In this document: positions 53,475 to 61,738 of the stretch, one piece after another
How positions within the stretch are numbered: position 1 is the first letter of the stretch
Layout of the letters: the number at the start of each line of letters is the position of its first letter
Assembly (NCBI GenBank): GCA_964506465.1
Contig: CAZDLM010000008.1
Coordinates: 15,343 to 79,342 of the forward strand
Direction of reading: 5' to 3'
Source of the DNA: UBA6109 sp964506465
GTDB taxonomy: Bacteria > Desulfobacterota > Syntrophia > Syntrophales > UBA6109
Length of the DNA stretch: 64,000 nucleotides
Notes under the pieces: model-generated
What the model saw: only the letters and a program-made list of their open reading frames with translations
Database searches by the model: none
Told to the model about the DNA's origin: nothing
Made by a program: the position numbers and the translations under genes

Positions 53475-55430
53475 ATGGGAAAACTCTTGTGGACGCCGTC
53501 GGAATCCAGGGTGAAAAGGAGCAACCTCTACGGTTTTCTGGGATGCGTCAATCAGCGATACGGCCGTCATTTTGGAGGATACGACGCGCTGTACAAATGG
53601 TCCGTGGAGGATTTGCGGGATTTCTGGGCGGCGGTCTGGGATTTTGTCGGAGTGAAGGCGTCCAAACAGTTCGAAGAGGTAGTCGACGATCCGTACCGTT
53701 TGCCGGGGGCGAAATGGTTTTCAGGCGCCCGGTTGAATTTCGCGGAGAATCTGCTGCGGTATCGGGATGACGGCATTGCTCTGATCTTCAAGGGCGAAGG
53801 GCAGGAGACGGTGCGACTGACCTACCGGCAACTGTATGAAGAGGCGGAGAAGGTCTCCGCCGCACTGCGCCGTCTCGGAATCCAGGCCGGTGACCGGGTA
53901 GCGGGCTTCATGCCGAACATGCCGGAAACGGTCGCAGCGATGCTCGGCGCGACGAGCCTGGGGGCGATCTGGTCCTCCTGCTCGCCGGATTTCGGAATCA
54001 AAGGAGTGCTGGACCGTTTCGGTCAGATAAGGCCGAGGGTGCTGTTCGTGGCGGACGGGTACTTCTTCAAGGGGAAACCGCTGGAGTCTCTGAGTCGCGT
54101 GCGGGAAATGATCCGGGATCTTCCGTCCATCGAAAAGGTGGTGGTGGTGTCCTACCTGCAGCCCGGGCCGGACATCGGCGGATTACGGGGCGCGATCACG
54201 TACGAGGACTTCAAGGCATCCGGCGACGGCAAACCGCTGGAATTCGTCCAACTCCCTTTCGATCATCCCCTCTACGTCATGTTTACTTCCGGGACAACGG
54301 GCCTTCCCAAGTGCCTCGTCCAGTCGGCGGGCGGCATCCTGATGAACCATCTCAAGGAGTTGGTTCTGCATACGGATCTGAAGCGGGAGGATGCGATTTT
54401 CTATTTCACGACCTGCGGATGGATGATGTGGAACTGGCTGATCAGCTCGCTGGCCGTAGGTGCCCGCGTGATCCTCTTCGACGGGAATCCATTTTATCCG
54501 GATCCCGGAGCGCTGTGGCGGTTGGCGCAGGATGAGCGCATAACGATTTTCGGGACGAGCGCCGGATACATCGGCGCCGTGATGAACCAGAAGGTGCGGC
54601 CGGGAAGGGAATACGACCTCACCGCGCTCCGGACGATCACCTCGACGGGTTCCCCCCTATCGGAAGAGGGATTTGAATTCGTGTACCGCGAGATCAAGCA
54701 GGACGTGCAGCTGGCTTCGATTTCCGGAGGCTCTGATATCAACGGGTGCTTCGCACTGGGGAACCCGCTGGGGCCTGTCTATTCGGGTGAACTGCAGTGC
54801 CGCGGCCTCGGCATGAAGGTGGACGTCTTCGACGACGAAGGACGGCCCGTTGTGAACCAGCAGGGCGAACTGGTGTGTCTGGCCGCATCCCCGTCGATGC
54901 CGATCCGCTTCTGGGACGATCCGGACGGCTGGAAGTACCGGGCCGCGTATTTTGAATTCTACCCGAACGTCTGGAGGCACGGAGATTATGCGCTGCTCAA
55001 CGAACGAGGAGGGATGGTGATCTACGGGCGTTCGGATGCGACGCTGAACCCGGGCGGAGTGCGCATCGGAACCGCGGAAATCTACCAGCAGGTCGAGGAG
55101 ATCGACGAGATTCAGGACAGTATCGTCGTGGGCCAGCACTGGCGAAATGACATCCGGATAATCCTGTTCGTGGTATTGAGGCCCGGCTGCGAGCTGAGCG
55201 ACGCCCTGAAGGATAAGATCCGCAAGAGGATCCGAACCAACACGTCGCCGCGTCACGTCCCCGCAAAGATTCTCCAAGTCCCGGACGTGCCGTATACCCT
55301 GAACATGAAGAAGGTGGAGCTTGCGGTGAGACGCGTGATCGAGGGCAAACCCGTGCAGAACCGCGATGCGTTGAGGAATCCGGAAGTGTTGGACAGCTAT
55401 GCGGGCATCCATGAACTTCAGGAGGATTGA
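53475..55430 (+). CDS. aacS: Acetoacetyl-CoA synthetase
   Basis: A 651-residue ANL-superfamily ligase with the long N-terminus (ESRVKRSNLYGFLGCVNQRYG, ARLNFAENLLRYRDD) specific to acetoacetate--CoA ligases. The P-loop is FTSGTTGLPKCLVQ, the central motif is TTCGWMMWNWLISSL, and the catalytic lysine is in TLNMKKVELAVRR. It makes acetoacetyl-CoA from acetoacetate, ATP and CoA. If the lyase at 46.2 kb yields acetoacetate, this enzyme recovers it for the thiolases encoded in the window. GAGAGGGAG precedes the ATG. Confidence 0.93.
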   Translation: MGKLLWTPSESRVKRSNLYGFLGCVNQRYGRHFGGYDALYKWSVEDLRDFWAAVWDFVGVKASKQFEEVVDDPYRLPGAKWFSGARLNFAENLLRYRDDGIALIFKGEGQETVRLTYRQLYEEAEKVSAALRRLGIQAGDRVAGFMPNMPETVAAMLGATSLGAIWSSCSPDFGIKGVLDRFGQIRPRVLFVADGYFFKGKPLESLSRVREMIRDLPSIEKVVVVSYLQPGPDIGGLRGAITYEDFKASGDGKPLEFVQLPFDHPLYVMFTSGTTGLPKCLVQSAGGILMNHLKELVLHTDLKREDAIFYFTTCGWMMWNWLISSLAVGARVILFDGNPFYPDPGALWRLAQDERITIFGTSAGYIGAVMNQKVRPGREYDLTALRTITSTGSPLSEEGFEFVYREIKQDVQLASISGGSDINGCFALGNPLGPVYSGELQCRGLGMKVDVFDDEGRPVVNQQGELVCLAASPSMPIRFWDDPDGWKYRAAYFEFYPNVWRHGDYALLNERGGMVIYGRSDATLNPGGVRIGTAEIYQQVEEIDEIQDSIVVGQHWRNDIRIILFVVLRPGCELSDALKDKIRKRIRTNTSPRHVPAKILQVPDVPYTLNMKKVELAVRRVIEGKPVQNRDALRNPEVLDSYAGIHELQED

Positions 55431-55525
55431 GTTCGGTCGATGAGACCGGGCGATCTCTGCGTCAGGAGTGCTGTTCTCCTCCAGTCCATCGACCCACCCT
55501 GTCGGCGGAATACAGATTTCCGTTT

Positions 55526-55588
55526 CGTGAAAATGCCGTCAGCCTGTACAAACTGGAAACGCCTTGAGCGCGAAAGGCCCTTCCCTTC
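55526..55588 (+). repeat. 63-bp duplicated segment, copy 2
   Basis: Repeats the end of the amidohydrolase gene (45730-45792) with about three differences, still reading RENAVSLYKLETP then stop, but with no amidohydrolase before it. It ends exactly at the 3' end of the minus-strand zinc-ribbon gene. Confidence 0.85.
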
Positions 55589-55802
55589 AGGCCTGCATCT
55601 TCGCTCCTGCCTGCCCTCCCATGGACAGGGCGGCCATCGCCTGAGCCGACATCATCTGCCGGTTGCTCAGGATCACGGGGTCGATGATTTCACCGCACAT
55701 CAGGCATCTCCATCCCGTAAAGCGTTCCGTGGTGCCGTAAAATGTGTCGGCCGTCATGTTGTTTCTGCAGCGGGGACATTTCACATAATCGGATCTTTTC
55801 AT
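55587..55802 (-). CDS. Small zinc-ribbon protein
   Basis: A 71-residue protein with CPRC (Cys9, Cys12) and CLMC (Cys33, Cys36), a four-cysteine zinc ribbon, followed by a short Met- and Ala-rich tail. GGAGGGAATCTC lies directly before the ATG at 55802, which supports expression; the longer frame to 55886 is not needed. Function is unknown; such ribbons often bind nucleic acid or a protein partner. Its last codon meets the edge of the 63-bp duplicated segment, so its 3' end may have been changed by that event. Confidence 0.72.
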   Translation of the reverse strand: MKRSDYVKCPRCRNNMTADTFYGTTERFTGWRCLMCGEIIDPVILSNRQMMSAQAMAALSMGGQAGAKMQA

Positions 55803-56205
55803 GAGATTCCCTCCAAGAAGATCTGTCTCTTCACGAACGCCTTGAGATGGTCCTGCCTTCACGCGGTCATAACGCCTCCTGAACATTCATGCCCGCAACC
55901 GAAATCACCACTCCTTTCATTTCCTGTGCGCTGAATCTGTAATCCGAATCTGCAAATGTTCCCATCGGTGAAATCCTGAATTCCCTCCTCCAAATTCCTT
56001 AGAGCCGTCTGCATTTCTTCGGATGTGCGCGGCCGGCGAAAATGCGGCGCCGGAGCAGATGACCGGGGAAGGTTCGCGCGGAGCGCATGGTGCGGTGTAT
56101 TGCGGGGGATAAGGGAGGGAGATGACCGCTGCGGATGGAAGGAGGCGGCCGTGAGCGATTGCCAGGCGGGCAGGGATCAACCGCCCGGAAATGGCGGACG
56201 TCGGA
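55803..56205. other. Intergenic region, about 400 bp
   Basis: Contains only very short frames on both strands, for example a 17-codon minus-strand frame near 55917 with GGAGTGG next to it. No conserved product, repeat or hairpin with a T-run is visible. It must hold the zinc-ribbon gene's promoter. Confidence 0.4.
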
Positions 56206-57666
56206 TCAGGGCCTGCGGGAGGATCCCTTGCCCCGGGCAAGCGACGTAACGATGCCGATGCTGCAGATGGCGAAGGCGATGAGCAGCGTATCCTGAAAGC
56301 TGCTTACCAGCGACAGCTTGCCGATCATCGACGGGCTGACGGAGCTCTCGGCAAGCTTCGCCGCAAGGACTGCGCGGTAGCCGGCAAAGAGCGTCCCGGA
56401 AACGGCAACGCCGAGGGATATGCCGGCTTGCCGGATGGTGGCAAGCATCGCCGAGGCGGTTCCCAACCTGTTCCTGGGGGCCGCGCCGAGGATGGAACTG
56501 TTGTTGGGCGACTGGAATAACCCGGAGCCGACGCCGAAGAGGACAAGCCGAAGCACGACATCGGCCGTGCTCGATTGCAGGTCGAGCCGGCTGATCAGCA
56601 GAAGGGCGATGCAGATGAGGGATATTCCCGCCGTGCACAACAGCCGCGTACCGATTCGATCCGACAGCGAGCCGCTTACCGGGGCGACCACCAGCGTGGT
56701 GACGGAAACGACAGCGATCGTCAACCCCGTGTGCCAGGCGGAATAACCGAGACCGTCTATCAGGTAAAAAGGCATCAAGAAGGTGTAGAAACCCAGCGCG
56801 AAGAACATGAAGCCCAGGCTGAGATTGGCGCATGCAAAAACGCGATCTTTGAAGAGGTCGAGGTCGACCGTGGGTTCGGCGGCTCGCCTTTCCTGGAAGA
56901 TGAACGAGACCAGCAACAGGATTGCAGTGCCCGCCAGGGCAGCGGCCGGAGCCGACAGATAACCCCGCTTGCCGCCGAGATTGAAGAAGAGGATCAGGGA
57001 GGTCAGGAACGCGCAAAGAAGGACGGCGCCCAGCCAGTCGAAAGAGAACCCCTTCGCCCGGCCTGTCTGCTCCTTCAGCAGCCGACACGCCATGACCGTC
57101 CCGATGATGCTGATCGGAATCCGCGTATAGAAGATCGCTCTCCAGTCGAGCAGGTCCAGCAGGAAACCGCCGAGCACGGGTCCGGTGAGCAGCCCGGCGG
57201 AGACCACCGCGCCCAGCAGACCCAGGGCCTTGCCCCGTTCCGCAGTCGGAAAGGCGGCGGTGACAATCGCGGTGCCCAGGGAAATGATCATCGCCGCTCC
57301 TACTCCCTGGAGCATTCGCGACAGGATCAACTGACCGATGCTCTGCGACAGGGAACAGAAAGCCAGACCGACGGTAAAGAGCGCAAAACCCATCGCATAG
57401 ATTTTCTTCCTGCCCAGCACGTCGCCCAGCTTCCCGACCGTGAGCATCAGACTGACGCTGACGAGCAGATAGACAACTGTTACCCACAGGACGACGGAAG
57501 TCTCGACGGCAAAGGCTTTGGTAAGACTCGGGAAAGAGATCGTGACGATGCTGGCATCCAGGGTCGCGACAAAAGAACCGACGGATACGGTGAAGAGCGC
57601 CAGCCATTTGTACGGAATGCTGCTGATCCTGCCCACGAAATAAGCCCGCAAGACGCCTCTCGACAA
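56206..57666 (-). CDS. MFS efflux transporter, DHA2 (14-helix) family
   Basis: A 486-residue drug:proton antiporter of the EmrB/QacA type with about fourteen helices. Motif A is GKLGDVLGRKKI, motif C is the helix-5 segment GLLTGPVLGGFLLD, and motif D1 is TLDASIVTISFPSL in helix 1. It exports hydrophobic compounds or organic acids. No membrane-fusion partner is adjacent. The start is uncertain: TTG 57666 after AAGGG is used here; TTG 57651 after GAGAGG is also possible. It diverges from the thioesterase gene. Confidence 0.85.
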   Translation of the reverse strand: MSRGVLRAYFVGRISSIPYKWLALFTVSVGSFVATLDASIVTISFPSLTKAFAVETSVVLWVTVVYLLVSVSLMLTVGKLGDVLGRKKIYAMGFALFTVGLAFCSLSQSIGQLILSRMLQGVGAAMIISLGTAIVTAAFPTAERGKALGLLGAVVSAGLLTGPVLGGFLLDLLDWRAIFYTRIPISIIGTVMACRLLKEQTGRAKGFSFDWLGAVLLCAFLTSLILFFNLGGKRGYLSAPAAALAGTAILLLVSFIFQERRAAEPTVDLDLFKDRVFACANLSLGFMFFALGFYTFLMPFYLIDGLGYSAWHTGLTIAVVSVTTLVVAPVSGSLSDRIGTRLLCTAGISLICIALLLISRLDLQSSTADVVLRLVLFGVGSGLFQSPNNSSILGAAPRNRLGTASAMLATIRQAGISLGVAVSGTLFAGYRAVLAAKLAESSVSPSMIGKLSLVSSFQDTLLIAFAICSIGIVTSLARGKGSSRRP

Positions 57667-57756
57667 AATCCCTTGACACGCAAAGCTGCATCTCTTAGCC
57701 TCATGTCACGCTGAAAAGCAAGCCCTGATTGGGTGTCATCCGGGAGAAAGGAACTC

Positions 57757-58224
57757 ATGCCGCAAAACGAGCAAGAATATCTGCTGTTGCTCCGGCCGGA
57801 GGTGACGGTCGAAAAAATGCAGAAAAGAGCGAAGGGATATCTGCCGGGGCTCATCGGGATCGAAGTCGTGTCCGTCGAGCCCGGGAGATTGAGGAGCCGC
57901 CTGATCGCGCGCCGGGAGCTGATGGCGCCGAACGGCTTCCTGCATGCCGCCAGCGTCACGGGCCTGGCGGATACGACCTGCGGGTTTGCCACCCTTGCCC
58001 ATCTGCCGAAGGGAGCAGTCAACTTCGCCACCATTGAATTGAAGCTCAACTTTCTGGGAAGCGTCAGGCAGGACAGCGCAGTTGCCTGCGAGGCGCAACT
58101 GAAACACGCGGGACGCACCACCCAGGTGTGGGATGCGGTCGTGACGGACGAGGCCTCCGGCCGGTCCATCGCGCTTTTCCGCTGTTCGCAGATGATCCTG
58201 TGGCCGAACGTCGAGACCGCTTGA
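57757..58224 (+). CDS. PaaI-type hotdog thioesterase
   Basis: A 155-residue hotdog-fold protein. The PaaI family features are ELMAPNGFLHAASVTGLADTTCGFA (the Asn-Gly and His positions around the active site) and a central strand FATIELKLNFLGSV. It probably hydrolyses an aromatic or medium-chain acyl-CoA and so would free CoA when the pathway stalls. The ATG at 57757 follows GAGAAAGGAA. Confidence 0.86.
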   Translation: MPQNEQEYLLLLRPEVTVEKMQKRAKGYLPGLIGIEVVSVEPGRLRSRLIARRELMAPNGFLHAASVTGLADTTCGFATLAHLPKGAVNFATIELKLNFLGSVRQDSAVACEAQLKHAGRTTQVWDAVVTDEASGRSIALFRCSQMILWPNVETA

Positions 58225-58265
58225 CGGCCCGCTGCGTCGGTTCCCTGTATTTCGGCGGATTGTCA

Positions 58266-58295
58266 TTGACAAGCAAGGTCCGCCCCCGTTATTCT
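58266..58295 (+). promoter_or_regulatory. Sigma-70-type promoter of the AhpD-like gene
   Basis: TTGACA (58266-58271), 18-nt spacer, TATTCT (58290-58295). The -35 is perfect, the -10 has four matches. The leader would be about 65 nt. Confidence 0.5.
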
Positions 58296-58366
58296 TCCTC
58301 TGCAGCACTGGAGGCTCCCTTCCGGATCTTTCCGGCCTTAATCTGGACATGTCGGAGGACAAATCC

Positions 58367-58669
58367 ATGGATCTGATCAAGCACACCCAAGATGCTTATG
58401 CGGATTTCTTCAAGAGCGCCCACCAGGGCGGGGCGCTGGATGCCAAGACGAAGATGCTCATGCACCTTGCCCTCACGCTTGCCATGCGTTGCGAACCTTG
58501 AGCGGAAAGCAACCTTGCAGGTGCAAGGAAAATGGGGGTCACCGAAGAAGAACTGGCCGAAACCATCCAGTTGGCGGCTTCCGTGGGAGCGGGAACGATC
58601 CGGGCCATGGCCCGCAGGGCTTCCAAGAAGTCCGAGCCGGACATCAACGGCTTGAGTGCACTGATCTAG
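58367..58669 (+). CDS. AhpD-like (CMD family) selenoprotein with C-x-x-U motif
   Basis: A 100-residue carboxymuconolactone decarboxylase/AhpD-like protein if codon 45 (TGA, 58499-58501) is read as selenocysteine. Before it the frame encodes MDLIKHTQDAYADFFKSAHQ...LALTLAMRCEP; after it the same frame continues AESNLAGARKMGVTEEELAE and AASVGAGTIRAMARRA to a TAG at 58667, the normal family C-terminus. The family motif is Cys-x-x-Cys, so the TGA stands exactly where the second redox cysteine belongs, giving Cys42-Glu-Pro-Sec45. A perfect hairpin follows at 58513-58528. GGAGG is eight bases before the ATG at 58367. AhpD-like selenoproteins are known in bacteria. The predicted role is thiol peroxidase reduction or oxidative defence. 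The alternative, a nonsense mutation, is less likely because the rest of the frame is intact. Confidence 0.83.
58499..58528 (+). promoter_or_regulatory. SECIS-like element: UGA plus hairpin
   Basis: After TGA (58499-58501) come 11 unpaired bases, then CCTTGC, the loop AGGT and GCAAGG: six perfect pairs and a 4-base loop with G in its second position. The loop starts 17 nt after the TGA, inside the range for bacterial SECIS elements. The loop context TTGCAGGT and the 17-nt distance match E. coli fdhF as I recall it. Confidence 0.8.
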
Positions 58670-58690
58670 CAGGCTGTATTTGGATATCTA

Positions 58691-58772
58691 CGATCCCCGG
58701 GGAGGAGCCTGGGCTGTCAGTTCGCTCGCTTACCCCGCGGAAAGCCGCGGGGAGTACGCTCGCTGCCGGATT
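58691..58772 (+). repeat. 83-bp dispersed palindromic repeat, copy 1 of 3
   Basis: Starts CGATCCCCGGGGAGG, core CCCCGCGG-AAAG-CCGCGGGG, ends CGCTCGCTGCCGGATT. It is followed 34 bp later by copy 2. It lies just after the AhpD-like gene. Confidence 0.82.
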
Positions 58773-58806
58773 GGACTGATCCTCCGGAAAAAAACCGCAG
58801 GATCGC

Positions 58807-58889
58807 CGATCCCCAGGGAGGAGACCAGGTCTTCATTCGCTCGCTTACCCCGCGGAAGGCCGCGGGGAATGCGCTCGCTGCCGGATTCG
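58807..58889 (+). repeat. 83-bp dispersed palindromic repeat, copy 2 of 3
   Basis: Starts CGATCCCCAGGGAGG, core CCCCGCGG-AAGG-CCGCGGGG, ends CGCTCGCTGCCGGATTCG. This copy is closest to the one at 7961-8043. The rest of the 380-bp gap before the next gene holds no other visible feature except the AAGGAGG ribosome site near 59041. Confidence 0.85.
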
Positions 58890-59051
58890 ATGGCTGTCTG
58901 TCTATGCATCCGTTCCAAGACGTTCTCCGCGCCGCCCCCCGTCCCGCTTCCGATTCGCTGCGCTGTTTCCTGCCGGCACCCCAGGATGCCCGGCCGGCGC
59001 AGGAACAGATCCGGATGACTCATCGCCGACACGAATCGCAAGGAGGAAAGA

Positions 59052-60227
59052 ATGAAAAAGTTGCTCGGTTCCATGCTGCTGGTCTGCCTGTTGGCCGGCG
59101 CGGCGCAATCGGGAGAAGTGAAATTCGTTTCCGAATTCGAGGGTGGGAAGCTTTACACGGCCGGCAGAATCAACGTGGCGGTGATGAAAGGGAATTTCCA
59201 CCAGATGGGGCGGCAATATGGATCGCTCCTGAAGGAAGAGCTGACGGAATTCTATGCGATGGCGGCCAAACAGACCGGCATCGGGACCCCCAGGGCCCCC
59301 TATGATGAAGTGCTGGCAGAAGCGAAGGCCGGCCTGGCGAAGGCCCCCTTCTACGTTCGGGAGTGGGTCAAGGGCATGGGCGAAACATCCGGACTGGACG
59401 CAGACAGGCAGATCATCGCCTGCCAGGCGCTTCTTCCGATCGTCATGGGAGGCTGCTCCGGCCTCGTCGCCTGGGGAGACTATACGACGAACGGTGCGAC
59501 GGTGGCGGGGCGCAACTGGGACCTCGCCACGAAATCGCTGGAGCCCTATCAGAAGTTTCTGACCGTGGCGGTCTTCAACCCGACCGGCTACGGGCAGGGG
59601 GTGGCGGACATCAATTACATCGGCCAGATTACCTGGCAGTCCGCCATCAACGCTTCGGGACTCTTTTACGACCTCCAGAATGGGGCCATGTCCGATCCTG
59701 GCAGCGCCAAGAATCGGCTCAATGCCAACTCCGCCCTGATGTCGATGATGCTCGATTCGACCTCCCTGAACCAGGTCGATGCCTTTTTCGATGCGGTCCG
59801 CGCCGAGGGCGGCCTGATCATCAACGTTGCCGACGCGGAACGGGGTTACTGCTACGAGTGGGGGACCTTCGATTATCGCCGGAGGGTCGATGACGAAAAG
59901 GGTCTGGTCGCATCTTCGAACCACTTTCTCGCTCCCGCCTGGCAGACGACGCGCGACCTTCCGATGGGCAAGGCGGCGGCATTCTCCCGTGAAAGGCAAT
60001 CCAATCTCCTGGAACTGGGCAGGAAATTCAAGGGGCGGATCGACGCTGGGAAGATGATGGAGTTCTTTGACGCCACGATTCCCAAAGGCGGCCCCTCCTT
60101 TCATGAAGACAGCGGGCTGAAGACCTACTACACGATCGTGGCCGTCCCGAGAGAACTGAAGATCTGGCTTCACGTTCGGGATCTTCAGGGCTGGACCGGG
60201 ATCGACTTGAAGCCGCTTTTCGAATAA
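59052..60227 (+). CDS. Exported C45-type (acyl-CoA:6-APA acyltransferase-like) Ntn hydrolase
   Basis: A 391-residue protein with a Sec signal peptide (MKKLLGSMLLVCLLAGAAQS). The mature part belongs to the penicillin acyltransferase/choloylglycine hydrolase superfamily: MKGNFHQMGRQYGSLLKEEL, then MGGCSGLVAWGDYTTNG, whose Cys would be the nucleophile freed by autocleavage between Gly and Cys, GATVAGRNWD, and SSNHFLAPAW late in the chain. Likely activity is hydrolysis or transfer of an acyl amide, such as an acyl amino acid, in the periplasm. AAGGAGGAAAGA precedes the ATG. The substrate cannot be fixed. Confidence 0.82.
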   Translation: MKKLLGSMLLVCLLAGAAQSGEVKFVSEFEGGKLYTAGRINVAVMKGNFHQMGRQYGSLLKEELTEFYAMAAKQTGIGTPRAPYDEVLAEAKAGLAKAPFYVREWVKGMGETSGLDADRQIIACQALLPIVMGGCSGLVAWGDYTTNGATVAGRNWDLATKSLEPYQKFLTVAVFNPTGYGQGVADINYIGQITWQSAINASGLFYDLQNGAMSDPGSAKNRLNANSALMSMMLDSTSLNQVDAFFDAVRAEGGLIINVADAERGYCYEWGTFDYRRRVDDEKGLVASSNHFLAPAWQTTRDLPMGKAAAFSRERQSNLLELGRKFKGRIDAGKMMEFFDATIPKGGPSFHEDSGLKTYYTIVAVPRELKIWLHVRDLQGWTGIDLKPLFE

Positions 60228-60236
60228 TGTCTTCAA

Positions 60237-60265
60237 TTGACAGGCAGGGGCGATATCCCTATCTT
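60237..60265 (+). promoter_or_regulatory. Sigma-70-type promoter of the 60317 gene
   Basis: TTGACA (60237-60242), 17-nt spacer and TATCTT (60260-60265). It lies just past the stop of the C45 gene and about 52 bp before the ATG at 60317. Confidence 0.55.
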
Positions 60266-60316
60266 TAGAAGAACAGGTTTTGCCGACGTCGCAGTCTGGC
60301 GGAGGCAGGAGGCGCC

Positions 60317-60817
60317 ATGAAGGTACTGAAAATGAAGTTCGGCACGAGCGGTGAAAAGGCCGATGCCTTTGGAATCCGTTTTTACGGGGATCTTGATCGA
60401 AGATTGGAGGATCTCGGCAGCATCAGCGAGATGCATTCCGATCCGGAACCGTCCCCTGCTGCAAAACACAAGAAGGTCACCCTCTGGTTTACCCTGAAGG
60501 AACTGCACCCCTACAAGAAGGTCTCGGATCTGCTCGGCGCATTGATCTCCATTCTGCGGGAAAAGGGCTACACGATCGTCGTCTCATCCATCGACGGACT
60601 GGCCGACACGACCACGCCCGAATACGAGAACAGGCCGGAGGGGAGATTCCCTCCTTCCGACAGGATGCACCTTTACAATGCCTCGAACGGATTCTCGGTG
60701 ACGGCGGAAAGCAGCAGCGCGGCCTCGAAATTTTCGATGGCGGAAATCGAGTCGATCCAGAAAGCGGCGTTGAGATTCAGTCGAATCGTCTATGGCCGGG
60801 TCCTGGAAAGGGCCTGA
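60317..60817 (+). CDS. Protein of unknown function
   Basis: A 166-residue soluble protein that I do not recognise. It has no signal peptide, no cysteine and no clear catalytic motif. The N-terminal half looks like mixed alpha-beta (VTLWFTLKELHPYKKVSDLLGALISILREKGYTIVVSSIDGL) and the last third is charged and helical. AGGAGGCGCC lies just before the ATG and a promoter is close upstream, so it is probably a real gene with its own transcription start. Codon use resembles its neighbours. Confidence 0.65.
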   Translation: MKVLKMKFGTSGEKADAFGIRFYGDLDRRLEDLGSISEMHSDPEPSPAAKHKKVTLWFTLKELHPYKKVSDLLGALISILREKGYTIVVSSIDGLADTTTPEYENRPEGRFPPSDRMHLYNASNGFSVTAESSSAASKFSMAEIESIQKAALRFSRIVYGRVLERA

Positions 60818-60855
60818 AGCCTCGATTCACTTGGAGGCGGGAGGTGCAGGATACG

Positions 60856-61458
60856 ATGCGCAGGATCTTTCTCGCGGTTTGTGTTGTCTGCCCGGCGGCA
60901 TTATTCGCGACGGGCGCTTTCGCTCAGGAGGCGGCCATGAACGACACGCTGAAGACGATTTTCAGTCGCAAGAGCGTGCGGGAGTATCAGGAAAAGCCCG
61001 TAAGCGAGGAAAAACTGATGATGCTGGTGCGTGCCGGCATGGCGGCCCCGACTGCCGTAGACCGCCGCCCCTGGGATTTCATCGTGATCACGGATAAGGC
61101 CGTTCTCAGGAAATTGGCGGATGCGCTTCCGTACGCCAAGATGGCCCGGCAGGCGGCCGCCGCGATCGTGGTGACCGGGGACCTGAAACGCCAGTTCGGA
61201 GGCGAAGGCGCATCGTACTGGATGCTGGATTGCAGCGCCGCCACCGAGAATATCCTGCTGGCGGCCGAATCGCTCGGTCTGGGCGCCGTGTGGACGTCCG
61301 TGTTCCCGGAGAAAGACCGCATGGCCGCCGTGAGAAAGATCCTCGGGATTCCGGGGCACGTCGTGCCGCTGAATCTCATCCCCCTCGGCGTCCCGGCCGG
61401 CGCAATCCAGGCCAAAGACAAGTTCGATGCGGGGCAAATCCACAGGGATCGCTGGTAG
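60856..61458 (+). CDS. Nitroreductase-family protein with signal peptide
   Basis: A 200-residue FMN-dependent nitroreductase-fold protein preceded by a signal peptide (MRRIFLAVCVVCPAALFATGAFAQEA). The core has FSRKSVREYQEKPVSEEKLMMLVRAGMAAPTAVDRRPWDFIVI for FMN phosphate and stacking contacts, and AATENILLAAESLGLGAVWTS in the helix near the flavin. Most nitroreductases are cytoplasmic, so export is unusual and, if FMN must be loaded first, puzzling. The ATG at 60856 is preferred; a GTG at 60844 is also in frame. Confidence 0.83.
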   Translation: MRRIFLAVCVVCPAALFATGAFAQEAAMNDTLKTIFSRKSVREYQEKPVSEEKLMMLVRAGMAAPTAVDRRPWDFIVITDKAVLRKLADALPYAKMARQAAAAIVVTGDLKRQFGGEGASYWMLDCSAATENILLAAESLGLGAVWTSVFPEKDRMAAVRKILGIPGHVVPLNLIPLGVPAGAIQAKDKFDAGQIHRDRW

Positions 61459-61738
61459 AATATGGATTTCACGCGCGCCCGTCGGGCGCCGTGGAGTAGT
61501 CGCGGCCTACCAATCGCCTCCCGATGAATCCCCATTGTTTTTGCCGCGGCCTTCCCGCATCGTAACATGGAGAAACGGCGATGGCCGGAGGCTGCGGTCA
61601 CTGTCGACGGTCCGCCGGACAGGGAGAAACCCGTGCACCCGCCAGCAGGGGATGACGAGCCCCGCAATCCGCTGCGGGATGATGCGGCGGGAGGATTGGG
61701 AAAAAGATTCGAACGACTACAGAGGGAGGAACAGGGAC

